64,000 nucleotides of DNA. Origin: Nitrobacteraceae bacterium AZCC 2146. GTDB taxonomy: Bacteria; Pseudomonadota; Alphaproteobacteria; Rhizobiales; Xanthobacteraceae. The stretch spans positions 1,550,001 through 1,614,000 of the forward strand of contig JBAGRP010000001.1 of assembly GCA_036924855.1 (NCBI GenBank). The letters are read 5' to 3'. Of this stretch, positions 1 to 8,458 are shown in pieces (position 1 is the stretch's first letter; every line of letters starts with the position of its first letter). The notes under the pieces are model-generated. The model did no database searches. It had not been told where the DNA came from and saw only the letters and a list, made by a program, of their open reading frames with translations. The translations under genes were made by a program, and so were the position numbers.

Positions 1-218
1 TAGATTGCTGCCAACGCCATCAAGGCGAGCGGGAGCGTCCGAGCGGCGGCATACATGGCAAAGATGAATGACGCGTCCGTTTGAACAGACCCAGCCGGCA
101 GAACGTATTCAGGCTTGAAAAGTCCGGCAATCGAAAAGCCGCTCGCGACGAGGACGTTCAAGGCTGTGATGGCGGAGGCCAGCCGCATGCGCGTTTTGGG
201 CGCGGAAGCTGTTATCAT
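1..218 (-). CDS. Membrane protein, 3' end outside window (partial)
   Basis: An open minus-strand frame starts at 218 and runs off the left edge; about 72 residues are visible. The start is supported by GAGGAG a few bases upstream of the ATG. The visible part has a short basic N-terminus (MITASAPKTRMRL), then two hydrophobic segments (about residues 13-32 and 52-70) separated by a polar loop, as in a small multi-pass inner-membrane protein. I do not recognise the family. It is divergent from the MFS transporter gene and shares the 219-558 control region with it. Confidence 0.6.
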   Translation of the reverse strand, partial: MITASAPKTRMRLASAITALNVLVASGFSIAGLFKPEYVLPAGSVQTDASFIFAMYAAARTLPLALMALAAI

Positions 219-320
219 TGCGGTACTCCTCATCATAGCGATTTCGAGTTCTCGAACATTTGTATCGCATCGCATGCTAAGCGTGGCTTCAAAGCCGGCG
301 GTGACTGACCTGCAGTGTCA

Positions 321-335
321 GTTTTATTTATATAC
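321..335 (-). promoter_or_regulatory. Copy A of 15-bp AT-rich repeated motif
   Basis: Read on the minus strand this is GTATATAAATAAAAC. It matches the copies at 433-447 and 7321-7335 at 13 of 15 positions or better and lies about 100 bp upstream of the partial minus-strand gene. The motif has GTTT/AAAC-like ends, as in an operator. The protein that binds it is not known; the HxlR regulator at 2173-2793 is the obvious candidate. Confidence 0.4.
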
Positions 336-432
336 CTAATCTTTGTCAAAGCCTTCTGCGCAGCCTGCCGTTTGGAGAGATTTCGACTCATTTTCTTGGG
401 AAATCTGCGGCGATTAAGACACCTCTTTACAA

Positions 433-447
433 GTTTACAAATAAAAC
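433..447 (+). promoter_or_regulatory. Copy B of 15-bp AT-rich repeated motif
   Basis: GTTTACAAATAAAAC, followed by CTAT. It differs from copy C (7321-7335) at one position, and the CCTAT following AAA is shared too. It lies about 115 bp upstream of the MFS start. It is a candidate operator linking the transporter to the CoA-transferase operon. Confidence 0.45.
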
Positions 448-561
448 CTATCGTCCTTCGATATCGAACTGGTTTCAGTCGAGCCCGCCTCTTGGTCCCA
501 ACGCCAGGGCCGATAAGACCGAATGCGAAGTAGTCCGCAAGAGACGGGCGCTGGGGGAATG

Positions 562-1815
562 ATGCATGACACGACCGCGCTGAGCGATCAGCGAAACATG
601 ACCGTTTGGACGCAAGGGCGCTTGCTCTTAGGTGCGTTCCTTGGCGTGTCGACCGGCATAAGTTCGCTCTATTTCTATTCGCTTGGGCCGCTGATGAAGC
701 CGATCGCAGCCACCTATGGGTGGTCCCGCGGCGAAGCGTCGTTGGGCCCCTTGGTCGGCATCCTGGTGGGCGGACTCGCGAGCCCTGTCATCGGCCGCGT
801 CATGGATCGCGTTGGTCCCACAGTCGTGTCGGTGGTCGGCATGATCATGCTGTCGGCGTGTTTCGCTGCGCTGGGGCTCTTCACTGGCAGCCTGTTAGGG
901 TTCCTCGTGCTGACCGGTCTTCTCACCGCAACGAGCATCGGCACCAGTCCCCTCAGCTATACGCGTGTGCTCGTTGAGCATTTCCATCGCAGGCGCGGCG
1001 CAGCTCTGGCGGTCGCCGTGATGGGCACCGGTGTCGGCGCCATTCTCATTCCCTATCTGCTCGTCCCTTTCGTAGCCGCCCATGGCTGGCGATCCGCCTA
1101 CCTGGCGCTCGCCATCATCGTAGCGGTCGCGGTCATCCCAGTTGCTGTCTTAGTTCGCGGTGGGGCCGCGGACAACGAGCGGGAAAGGCTCCTCCGCGCG
1201 CGCGAGCCCGTGGCTTTGATGAGCATCGTGCGGACCCGCGTCTTCGTGTTGCTCGGCGCTCTCTTCTTCCTAGCCTCACTGGCCGTGTTCGGAACAACCG
1301 TTCATTTTGTGCCCATGCTCTCGGACGCTGGTCTGCCAGTCGCGGAGGTCGGCAAGATAGGGGCGATTCTCGGCTTCACGATTTTGGGTGGACGCCTCTT
1401 CACGGGGTTGCTGCTCGATCGTTTTCCCGCTGGCCGTGTGACCGCAGCCCTGTTCTGCCTGTCCGCCGCTGGCATGCTGGCGCTCGGCCTCGGCGGGGTC
1501 AAAGCCGCCCTCCCCGCCGCCGTTGCGATCGGCCTTGGCATGGGTGCTGAGGTCGACCTTCTCGCCTATCTGATCGCGCGCCACTTCCCCCCATCCGCGT
1601 TCGGGACCGCCTATGGTGGGATCTATGGCCTTCTCAATATCGGTGCGGCGATCGGGCCAGCCGCGATTGGCCTAATCTACGACCGCACACACGGATATTC
1701 GGTGCCGATGGTCGTCGCCGCCATCTCTCTCATCTTTGCGGCGCTGCTTGCGCTCGCGCTCGACCGGCCGCGTCTGGCGCCAAGGTATGAGGCCGCCGCG
1801 CCACAGCACGCCTGA
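562..1815 (+). CDS. MFS transporter (oxalate/formate antiporter-like)
   Basis: A 417-residue major facilitator with about 12 hydrophobic segments. The loop between TM2 and TM3 carries the MFS signature GRVMDRVGP (about residues 80-90), and a second GGRLFTGLLLDRFP repeats it in the C-terminal half. This symmetry is typical of the family. The overall pattern (LGPLMKPIAATYGWSRGEASLG near the N-terminus) resembles the monocarboxylate/oxalate-formate antiporter branch. I chose the ATG at 562 because GGGGG lies 4 bases before it; 559 and 523 are alternatives. The stop abuts the stop of the convergent ABM gene. Given the neighbouring CoA-ligase and CoA-transferase it probably moves an organic acid across the inner membrane, but the substrate is inference. 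Confidence 0.85.
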   Translation: MHDTTALSDQRNMTVWTQGRLLLGAFLGVSTGISSLYFYSLGPLMKPIAATYGWSRGEASLGPLVGILVGGLASPVIGRVMDRVGPTVVSVVGMIMLSACFAALGLFTGSLLGFLVLTGLLTATSIGTSPLSYTRVLVEHFHRRRGAALAVAVMGTGVGAILIPYLLVPFVAAHGWRSAYLALAIIVAVAVIPVAVLVRGGAADNERERLLRAREPVALMSIVRTRVFVLLGALFFLASLAVFGTTVHFVPMLSDAGLPVAEVGKIGAILGFTILGGRLFTGLLLDRFPAGRVTAALFCLSAAGMLALGLGGVKAALPAAVAIGLGMGAEVDLLAYLIARHFPPSAFGTAYGGIYGLLNIGAAIGPAAIGLIYDRTHGYSVPMVVAAISLIFAALLALALDRPRLAPRYEAAAPQHA

Positions 1816-2106
1816 TCAGGGCTCGATCGTGTCGAGGACGTCGGGGGCGATCGGCGCAGCTAGCAAGGGCTCAATGCGCGCGCGATAGTCACGATAGTGG
1901 TCGCTCGCCCGGTGGGCGGCGACCGCGGCCATATCGACGTAGGCTTCGCAGAGAACGTACACGCTGCCGTCCTTGCTGCGCATCAGATCATATCGGAGGC
2001 ACCCGGGCTCACCGCGGACTGCGCTGATCATGCCCCGGAGGATCGCTTCGACCTCCCCCGCCTTGCCGTCTTTCGGGTGGTATTCAACGATCGCCGCTAT
2101 GCCCAT
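1816..2106 (-). CDS. Putative quinol monooxygenase (ABM domain)
   Basis: A 96-residue single-domain protein of the antibiotic-biosynthesis-monooxygenase (ABM/YgiN) fold. It starts with a beta strand (IAAIVEYHPKDGK), then the helix with GEVEAILRGMISAVRGEPGCLRYDLMRS and the strand VYVLCEAYVDMAAVAAHRASDHY. The order and spacing of these elements match small cofactor-independent monooxygenases that act on quinols or related aromatics, usually as dimers. GGAG precedes the ATG. It is the last gene of the minus-strand CoA-transferase/ligase/HxlR group, 66 bp after the HxlR gene. The substrate is unknown. Confidence 0.8.
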   Translation of the reverse strand: MGIAAIVEYHPKDGKAGEVEAILRGMISAVRGEPGCLRYDLMRSKDGSVYVLCEAYVDMAAVAAHRASDHYRDYRARIEPLLAAPIAPDVLDTIEP

Positions 2107-2172
2107 AACCTGCTCCTTGGGTGCAAAATCAAAACGATGTTGTATGGGCCATTTATCGGAGCAACATGGCCA

Positions 2173-2793
2173 TTAGTCGACGGCCGACCTACGGCCGCGT
2201 TTGACATCCGCAACCGTACCCTCGAGCGATATGCCCGCGGGCAAAGGCGGCAGGTGGCGGTTCTTCTGTCCACCGGGCCCCTTGAATGCATGGGAGTGTT
2301 GACCGTCAAGCGGCTCACCGCATTCCGAGCAGAGCACGAGCGGATCGCTCGGCCGCCCACAGCTATGGACCACAACGCTCGGTCGGCCGGCCTTGCCAGA
2401 CAAGTGCTTGTCGCCCCAGTGCTGCATCGTCCGCAGAATTGGATATAATTCGCGGCCCTTGGACGTCAGTTGGTATTCCAAACGAAGGGGATGCTGCTGG
2501 TAGGGGACCTTTACCAAGATGAAATTATCGACGAGCTTCTGCAGCCGCTCGGTCAGAATGCGCTTGCTGATGCCGAGCCGCTCTTCGAACGCGTCGAACC
2601 TGGCGACACCAAGGAAACATTCACGCACGATCAGCAGCGTCCAACGATCACCGATGATCGAAGTGATCCGGGCGATCGAGCAGGCTTCCTTTTCGAGTTC
2701 GTTCCAGCGCAAGCGAGGTCTCCCGACCGTTCCCGACAGCGGATCATCATCGCCATACCACACTACGACCGTTCTGACAAAGATAGGTAGCAA
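2173..2793 (-). CDS. HxlR-family transcriptional regulator
   Basis: A winged-helix HxlR protein. The core runs from ACSIARITSIIGDRWTLLIVRE through FDAFEERLGISKRILTERLQKLV (recognition helix) to the wing with YQLTSKGRELYPILRTMQHWGDK. A cysteine pair in the C-terminal tail (CSECGEPL) could be a metal or redox site. The longest frame begins with TTG at 2793; a GTG at 2763 is also possible, since family members usually begin close to the RWNELEKEACSIA segment. It lies 11 bp after the acetoacetyl-CoA synthetase gene on the same strand, so it is probably co-transcribed and may autoregulate the operon. The repeated 15-bp motif is a plausible operator (inference). Confidence 0.85.
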   Translation of the reverse strand: MLPIFVRTVVVWYGDDDPLSGTVGRPRLRWNELEKEACSIARITSIIGDRWTLLIVRECFLGVARFDAFEERLGISKRILTERLQKLVDNFILVKVPYQQHPLRLEYQLTSKGRELYPILRTMQHWGDKHLSGKAGRPSVVVHSCGRPSDPLVLCSECGEPLDGQHSHAFKGPGGQKNRHLPPLPAGISLEGTVADVKRGRRSAVD

Positions 2794-2804
2794 TTGGGAA
2801 CCCG

Positions 2805-4796
2805 CTAGGCGACTTTGCGCTGCCCTACGGCGATGAACGCATCGAGCGCATCCGGATCGCGCATGGAGTCCCGGCTCGCGACCTTCTCCACCGGCAGCCC
2901 CTGCAGGATGCGCATAACGGGCACCTCCATCTTTTTTCCCGACAGGGTGTAGGGGACCGCCGAAACCGCATGGATTTCATCCGGAACATGGCGGGGGCTG
3001 CAGACGGTTCGAAGCCGATCCCGGATAGCCTTATCGAGGGCGGTGTCGAGCTCGGTTCCGGGCGCAAGCTGAACGAACAGCGGCATGTAATAGTCGCCCG
3101 GCGAACGCTCGAGTGCGACCACGAGGCTGTCGATCACCCCTGGCACCTGCTCGACGCATCGATAGATCTCGGATGTCCCGATGCGCACGCCGTGGCGGTT
3201 CAGGGTCGAATCCGACCGCCCGACGATGATCATCGAGAGGTCGGCGTTGATGCGAATGAAGTCCCCGTGCCGCCAGACTCCCGGAATCTCCGCGAAATAC
3301 GCGTCGAAATAGCGCCGGCCATCAGTGTCTCCCCAAAAACCCAGAGGCATGCAAGGCGCCGGCTTGGTCAGGACGAGTTCGCCCACATCGCCAATCACCG
3401 GCCGGTTGCCCGCGTCGTAGGCTTGGACGTCAATGCCGAGTGCCGGGCACTGCATCAGGCCTGCGAGCACCGGCAGTGTCGGTAGCGGCGCCGCGATCGC
3501 CGCGCAAATGTCCGTTCCGCCCGACGTCGAGGCGATCCAGAGATCGCGCTTCACCGCCGCGTAGAACCAGGAGAAGGTTTCGGGCTGGGCAGGCGAGCCG
3601 GACAGCAGAATCATCCGAAGCGCCGACAGATCGTAACGTTGGCGCGGCTCGATCCCAAGCTTCTCCATGGAACGCACATAGGTGGGGCTGGCGCCGAACA
3701 CCGTCGCGCCGCTCTCGGCCGCCAAACGCCAAAGGACGTCGGGTTCGGGCGCCGTCGGGCTACCATCGTAGGTAACGATGCTGCCACCGCAGAGCAGCGC
3801 ACTCACCAGCGTGTTGAACATCATCCAGCCGGTGGTGGTGTAGAAGAAAAGGCGCGAGGCCGGCGTCAGATCGAGGTGAAGGGAATTGACCGTATAGTGG
3901 GTGACGAGCATGCCAACATGACTATGCACAATCGCCTTGGGCAAGCCGGTCGTACCGGAAGAATAAAGGATCCAGAGCGGATGGTCGTGCCCGACGCGCT
4001 CGAACGCGAAGTCCTCGGGGGCGATGGGGCCGTCCCAAAGGTCGCCGAACGCATGGCGCATCGGTCTGCCGCCGGACATGACCGTCTTGGGTTCGAGGTA
4101 GGCCAAGTCCACAACATGTGAGAGGCTTGGCAACGCAGCGATGATCTCGTCGACGGCCTGTCGGCGATCGAAGTCCTTGCCGTTAAAGCGATAGCCATCC
4201 GCCGCGAACAACAGCTTCGGCTCGATCTGTGCGAAACGGTCGATCACTGCGGCGGTGCCGAACTCCGGTGCGGCGGAGGACCAAATCGCGCCAATCGCCA
4301 CCGTTGCCAGCAGAGCCACGACCGCCTCGGGGGTATTGGGCAAATAGGCAGCAACCCGATCGCCGGAGCTGACGCCGAGGGCCCGCATGGAGGTTGCCAG
4401 GCGCCGCACGCGCCTGGACATGTCGTCCCAGGTCATCGTTGCAAGCGGGCGTACTTCGGAGAGAGATAGAATAGCGGGCGCTTGCCCTCGCCCTTCGCCG
4501 GCGCGCAGCACGTGTTCGGCATAGTTGACCCGCGCGCCTTTGAACCATTGCGCGCCCGGCATGACGAGTTCGCCAACCACCGCCTCGTAGGGTGTATCCG
4601 AACAAATGTCGAAGAAGCGCCAGACCGCGGACCAGAACTCTTGAGGCTGCTCGACGGACCACGCATGAAGTTCACGGTAGCCGTCAAATCGCATCCCAGC
4701 TTCTGATTCGAGCCAGTCGGTGAAGCGGGTCAGCTGCGCTGCGGCCCTGGTCTCTTCCGACGGCGTCCAGAGCACCTGACCTTCGATGACGGACAT
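2805..4796 (-). CDS. Acetoacetyl-CoA synthetase
   Basis: A 663-residue acyl-adenylate-forming enzyme, the usual length for acetoacetate-CoA ligase. It activates acetoacetate or a close beta-keto or short-chain acid to the CoA thioester with ATP. Seen in order: N-terminal ACAS region (FWSAVWRFFDI, WFKGARVNYAEH), the P-loop YSSGTTGLPKAIVHSH (about 278-293), TTTGWMMFN and the C-terminal SGKKMEVPVMRIL containing the catalytic lysine. The frame is open 228 bases further upstream, but that extension overlaps the preceding gene and is compositionally wrong; the ATG at 4796, 19 bp after the CoA-transferase stop, fits. It is the second gene of the operon. Confidence 0.9.
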   Translation of the reverse strand: MSVIEGQVLWTPSEETRAAAQLTRFTDWLESEAGMRFDGYRELHAWSVEQPQEFWSAVWRFFDICSDTPYEAVVGELVMPGAQWFKGARVNYAEHVLRAGEGRGQAPAILSLSEVRPLATMTWDDMSRRVRRLATSMRALGVSSGDRVAAYLPNTPEAVVALLATVAIGAIWSSAAPEFGTAAVIDRFAQIEPKLLFAADGYRFNGKDFDRRQAVDEIIAALPSLSHVVDLAYLEPKTVMSGGRPMRHAFGDLWDGPIAPEDFAFERVGHDHPLWILYSSGTTGLPKAIVHSHVGMLVTHYTVNSLHLDLTPASRLFFYTTTGWMMFNTLVSALLCGGSIVTYDGSPTAPEPDVLWRLAAESGATVFGASPTYVRSMEKLGIEPRQRYDLSALRMILLSGSPAQPETFSWFYAAVKRDLWIASTSGGTDICAAIAAPLPTLPVLAGLMQCPALGIDVQAYDAGNRPVIGDVGELVLTKPAPCMPLGFWGDTDGRRYFDAYFAEIPGVWRHGDFIRINADLSMIIVGRSDSTLNRHGVRIGTSEIYRCVEQVPGVIDSLVVALERSPGDYYMPLFVQLAPGTELDTALDKAIRDRLRTVCSPRHVPDEIHAVSAVPYTLSGKKMEVPVMRILQGLPVEKVASRDSMRDPDALDAFIAVGQRKVA

Positions 4797-4815
4797 TGTA
4801 TGGATCCTGTCTGGC

Positions 4816-7293
4816 TCAATGCGGCAGATAGTGATGGAGCACCGCCCAGCCGTCGGCGGTGATGCGCCGGGCAGCAAGGCCGGCGATCTCCCCTTCATCG
4901 AAACCATAGTCGGCGAGCACCGCGACGCGGTCGGCGCCGGGGCTCGGAGCCGGCGCGAGCCAGCGGATCGTTGACTTGGACGGCCGGTACCAGCTCGGCA
5001 GCGGCAGCGAAACCTTATGACCACTCGGATGAACGGCGCGGTGCATGACCACCGAATGGGGATCGTCGGACCCCGGCACCGCCGTCACGGCCGGATCCTC
5101 GCAAGCGGCCCGAAGCTCGTCGAGCCGGGTGACTTTCACGGCGATCGCAGCTGGAACCGTGGTCACGCGCCGGGCGATCTCGGCCACGTCAAGGTCACGG
5201 ATACGTTTTGAAAGTGCGCTTAGGTCGTTCGCGCCAAGTGCCGACGCTACGTCACCGATCGAGCCGGACCGACATCCCAGATAAATCCATCCGTCCGCGG
5301 CGCGGTAGAGCGACTGGTGTGGCCCATACCCCATTGTCGTCTGGCCGGACGGTTCATTCAAAGGCCCCGCGCCGTCGACCATGAACGGAAACTGGACGAG
5401 CTGGCCGCCCAAGCTGAGCGATGTGCGCACGTGAGAACCGCCACGTCCGAGGGCACGAGCAATCAAGCCGTGAGAGACGCCGAGGGCTGAGAGGAAGCCG
5501 GTCATGTAGTCCACGCACGAGGCGACGCCGTGCAGCACCGGCGCATCTGGCGAGCCGTAGCGCGTGGCGATGCCGACGCCGAACTGAACCACCGGATCGT
5601 AGCAGGGATAATCCTGTTTCGGCCCGCCATCGGGCCCACCCCATGCCGTGAGCTGGCAAGACACGATATCGGGATTGGCGGCACGAAGCTGATCGTCGGC
5701 CATCCCCATCCGGCGACTCGCGTCGTCAAGAAAGTTCTGCACCACGACATCTGCCTGGCCAACCATCTTGTGCAGCACCTTTCGTCCCTCCTCGGCCTTC
5801 AAGTCGAGGACGAGGGCGCGCTTGCCCTGGTTGACATCCAGGCCGAACCACATGGTGTGCCGGGGACCGGCGATGGGCGCCGGCGGATCGATGCGGACGA
5901 CGTCGGCGCCGAACTCCGCCAGCACGCGGGCCGCAGCCGGCCCTGCGATGGTGTTGGAAAGGTCCAGTACACGCAGTCCGCCAAGCACTCCGCCCCGCCC
6001 GTCGCTGGCCGGCGCTGGCGGCGTGATGCGCTCGGCCTGCCAGACCGCCGTGGCGGCGACCTGACACGGACGCAGCGCTGGTGACGCCAGCCCGTCCTGG
6101 CCCTTGATCGTAACAAAGCGGCCCGCCTGGCGGGTCTCGCCGAAGCGAGGATCGTCAAGAACAGCGACATTGCCGCCCGCCTGGGCCTCGGGCAGATTTA
6201 GCCACTCGACCGAAGTACGCACAACTGAGGCCGGCACGCCGGCGCGGGCAAGTTCCGCTTCCCATGCGATGGCCGGCTTGCGGAGCAGGCGCTCGCCGAT
6301 GGCTTTGGAGAGGCGCTCCCGCCACTCCACGCTCAACGTGGCCAGATTGACATTCGCGGGATTTCCGCTCTCGTCAAAGGGGCTGCCGATGATGAGGCCC
6401 GCGCCGACCAGTTCGTCGAGGATACCTAAAACCTCCAGCAGTGCGCGGGACTGGTGCACATGCTCGACCGCGTTCACGAAAAGCTGGCGGCCGTCAGAAC
6501 ACGGATATGTGGTGAACATCGGCCAGCCGAAGCGGGTGAGATATTTCGACAGCATCGCGCGGTGCGCGTCCGTAAGATGGTCGCCGAGGTCGCGCAGGAT
6601 TGGAAAGGCGACGTCGCGCATCACCTTGTCGATCGGCGGCAGATCAAAGCGCTGCGGTTGTCCCTCCACGTCCATGATCAGAAGCGCCATCGCCGACATC
6701 ACCGCATCTGCGAGCGGAACTTCGACGAATTGTCCGTGTCCGCATCGAATGCGATGGAGAAACCCCATCGAGGCTGCGATCGCGGCGTGAACGCCGCCAT
6801 AAGCGGACGCCATGGGGACCGCACTGAACCGCGGCGGCCCACCAAGCACCGGCCCAAGGATGTGGATATCCGTGTAGATCCCCATCGCCGCGCAAATCGC
6901 GCCCTCCCAGGCCGGCAAATGGCCTTCGGGGCTTTGCGCGGCAAATCCGGGAATGGAAACGTAAACAACCTCGGGATTGCCATCGGAAACGGCGGCATGA
7001 TGGAGGCCGAAGCGCAAGGACCGGCCCGGCCCAAGATTGTCGAACACAATATCCGCCGAACGGGCGAGCTGCAGCGCCTCGGCGCATCCTTGTTGGGTTG
7101 CAAGGTCGATCGCTATGGCGCGTTTGCCGCGGCCTAGTAGCGCATCCTCGGGACGAGGCTCGCGGCCGGGACCCTGGATTTCGAGGACGTCGGCGCCCTG
7201 GTCCGCGAACAGCATGGAGGCGACCCGGCCGGCCCAAGCGCCGCCGTAGTTCAAGACACGGATGCCCTCGAGCGGTCTGCGTTCGCGAGTCAT
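4816..7293 (-). CDS. Two-domain class III (CaiB/BaiF) CoA-transferase
   Basis: An 825-residue protein made of two CaiB/BaiF CoA-transferase modules in tandem: about residues 5-380 (LEGIRVLNYGGAWAGRVASMLFADQGADVLEIQ) and about 430-800 (LGGLRVLDLSNTIAGPAAARVLAEFGADVVRIDPP). Single-domain family members are about 400 residues, so this is a fusion. Family III enzymes transfer CoA between carboxylic acids as interlocked dimers; a tandem fusion could provide both halves. The ATG at 7293 is preceded by GGGAGG at good spacing; an ATG-like start at 7305 is less good. It is the first gene of the operon, with motif copy C just 28 bp upstream. Confidence 0.85.
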   Translation of the reverse strand: MTRERRPLEGIRVLNYGGAWAGRVASMLFADQGADVLEIQGPGREPRPEDALLGRGKRAIAIDLATQQGCAEALQLARSADIVFDNLGPGRSLRFGLHHAAVSDGNPEVVYVSIPGFAAQSPEGHLPAWEGAICAAMGIYTDIHILGPVLGGPPRFSAVPMASAYGGVHAAIAASMGFLHRIRCGHGQFVEVPLADAVMSAMALLIMDVEGQPQRFDLPPIDKVMRDVAFPILRDLGDHLTDAHRAMLSKYLTRFGWPMFTTYPCSDGRQLFVNAVEHVHQSRALLEVLGILDELVGAGLIIGSPFDESGNPANVNLATLSVEWRERLSKAIGERLLRKPAIAWEAELARAGVPASVVRTSVEWLNLPEAQAGGNVAVLDDPRFGETRQAGRFVTIKGQDGLASPALRPCQVAATAVWQAERITPPAPASDGRGGVLGGLRVLDLSNTIAGPAAARVLAEFGADVVRIDPPAPIAGPRHTMWFGLDVNQGKRALVLDLKAEEGRKVLHKMVGQADVVVQNFLDDASRRMGMADDQLRAANPDIVSCQLTAWGGPDGGPKQDYPCYDPVVQFGVGIATRYGSPDAPVLHGVASCVDYMTGFLSALGVSHGLIARALGRGGSHVRTSLSLGGQLVQFPFMVDGAGPLNEPSGQTTMGYGPHQSLYRAADGWIYLGCRSGSIGDVASALGANDLSALSKRIRDLDVAEIARRVTTVPAAIAVKVTRLDELRAACEDPAVTAVPGSDDPHSVVMHRAVHPSGHKVSLPLPSWYRPSKSTIRWLAPAPSPGADRVAVLADYGFDEGEIAGLAARRITADGWAVLHHYLPH

Positions 7294-7643
7294 GTTTCCT
7301 CCCACTCGTTGGCCTTGTTAGTTTATAAATAAAACCTATGTCGCCTGTCTAGCTGATTTATCATCGATAGTCCCTCGTTCGATGAAAGCCGATATTGCCA
7401 ATTTAGCCTCGCAATGGGCGAGGCTATGATAAGGAGCTTGCTTCGGATAGTCTGTTCCATTTAGGAACTAGACCAAGATCAGACGTTTCCAACCTCTGGT
7501 CCAGGAGCAAATTCGCGACCCAGTATGTGTGCCGTGCGGGACTGACGCAGTGCGCCCAGTCTTTTAGCTCGGATCTCCGTGCGGCGGCCTCGCCGTAGAC
7601 AAGCTCCTGCAAAGTAATCTGTCAGTGCGGCCGTATTGGTGGT
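7294..7643. other. Divergent intergenic region (CoA-transferase / luxR)
   Basis: About 350 bases without a supported gene. The left end holds the 15-bp motif at 7321. The rest is A/T-richer than the flanks and presumably carries promoters for the CoA-transferase operon (minus) and luxR (plus). A 62-codon minus-strand frame here has no start signal or family resemblance. Confidence 0.4.
7321..7335 (+). promoter_or_regulatory. Copy C of 15-bp AT-rich repeated motif
   Basis: GTTTATAAATAAAAC followed by CTATG, 28 bp upstream of the CoA-transferase ATG and therefore within its likely core promoter or leader. The same motif is found twice in 219-558. The position would suit a repressor site. Confidence 0.45.
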
Positions 7644-7646
7644 TTG

Positions 7647-8366
7647 ATGCATCGCATTTTCAAGAACTTCATTGACGGTCTCTCAAGCGCAGATCCCGAC
7701 GCCCTTCGCGAGGCCATGGCCCAGGCAGCAGCGGAGCTTGAGCTGTCCTGTTTTGCGTACCTATCCGTGCCAGATCGCTCGGGCGCTGCGGCACGACTGA
7801 TTTCAAACTACCCGTCAGCTTGGACAAAGCATTATCTAGATCGTCACTATGAGCGCTTTGATCCCGTAATTATTCAGGCGCTCAGTCATCCCGAACCCTT
7901 CCAATGGGGTCTCGGAGTCGGGTCAATGGCAACATCAAAACCGCAGCAAGAATTGTTCGAGGAGGCCGCCAAGTTTGGAATCCGCTACGGATTTACAGTC
8001 CCCATTCACAACGATAGTGGCCCGGTCGCCGCGGTGACGTTCGCGGCGGATGAACTGAGACCACGATTCGAGCGGAGCGTGAATAAGCACGCGCGCGTGC
8101 TTCAACTCATGGCAATGTATTTCCATGCCCATGCCCGGCGCAAGGTTGATAGTGAACGAACAATTGACGGCGTGTCATTGTCCGCTCGCGAATTCGAGTG
8201 CCTCGAATGGGCTGCTAAAGGGAAATCGGCCTGGGAGATCGGACGAATTCTCGACATTTCGCGGCACACTGTCGCCACGTATCTCGAGAACGCCAAAAGC
8301 AAACTCGGTGTGCGTACAGTCGTACAAGCCGTCGCTCGCCTTGCGGCATTTAAATCGACTAACTAA
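7647..8366 (+). CDS. LuxR-family autoinducer-binding regulator
   Basis: A 239-residue quorum-sensing regulator. The N-terminal autoinducer-binding domain (about 15-165) has the usual pocket pattern of a tryptophan followed by Y..R.Y..FDPV (SAWTKHYLDRHYERFDPVI) and FGIRYGFTVPIHN. The C-terminal LuxR helix-turn-helix (about 175-235) reads LSAREFECLEWAAKGKSAWEIGRILDISRHTVATYLENAKSKLGV. ATG at 7647 is preferred over the TTG at 7644. luxI follows in the same direction, with a palindrome between them. It may be the TraR of the neighbouring conjugative element or a host circuit; the sequence alone does not decide. Confidence 0.9.
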   Translation: MHRIFKNFIDGLSSADPDALREAMAQAAAELELSCFAYLSVPDRSGAAARLISNYPSAWTKHYLDRHYERFDPVIIQALSHPEPFQWGLGVGSMATSKPQQELFEEAAKFGIRYGFTVPIHNDSGPVAAVTFAADELRPRFERSVNKHARVLQLMAMYFHAHARRKVDSERTIDGVSLSAREFECLEWAAKGKSAWEIGRILDISRHTVATYLENAKSKLGVRTVVQAVARLAAFKSTN

Positions 8367-8379
8367 AAACTGGCGTAGT

Positions 8380-8403
8380 CACCTCCCGCTATTGCGGGAG
8401 GTG
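8380..8403. promoter_or_regulatory. lux-box-like palindrome upstream of luxI
   Basis: A perfect inverted repeat, CACCTCCCGC, then TATT, then GCGGGAGGTG, between luxR and luxI. The ACCT...AGGT ends resemble LuxR-type boxes, and the site lies about 56 bp upstream of the luxI ATG, consistent with autoinduction. No T-run follows on either strand, which argues against a simple terminator, although an RNA hairpin remains possible. Confidence 0.55.
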
Positions 8404-8458
8404 CATCGTTTCGCCCATTCGCCTTCAATGGATGAGGTCCATCCAGCAGGAGGCAGCC

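Larger units (their letters stand above)
219..558. other. Divergent intergenic control region
   Basis: These 340 bases between the partial membrane protein (minus) and the MFS gene (plus) hold no convincing gene. They are visibly more A/T-rich than the flanks and contain two copies, in opposite orientation, of a 15-bp motif also found before the CoA-transferase operon. Promoters for both flanking genes presumably lie here. Confidence 0.5.

Noticed and set aside
7424..7612. A 62-codon minus-strand frame before luxR
   Set aside because: No ribosome binding site, no family resemblance, and it lies in an A/T-richer control region.
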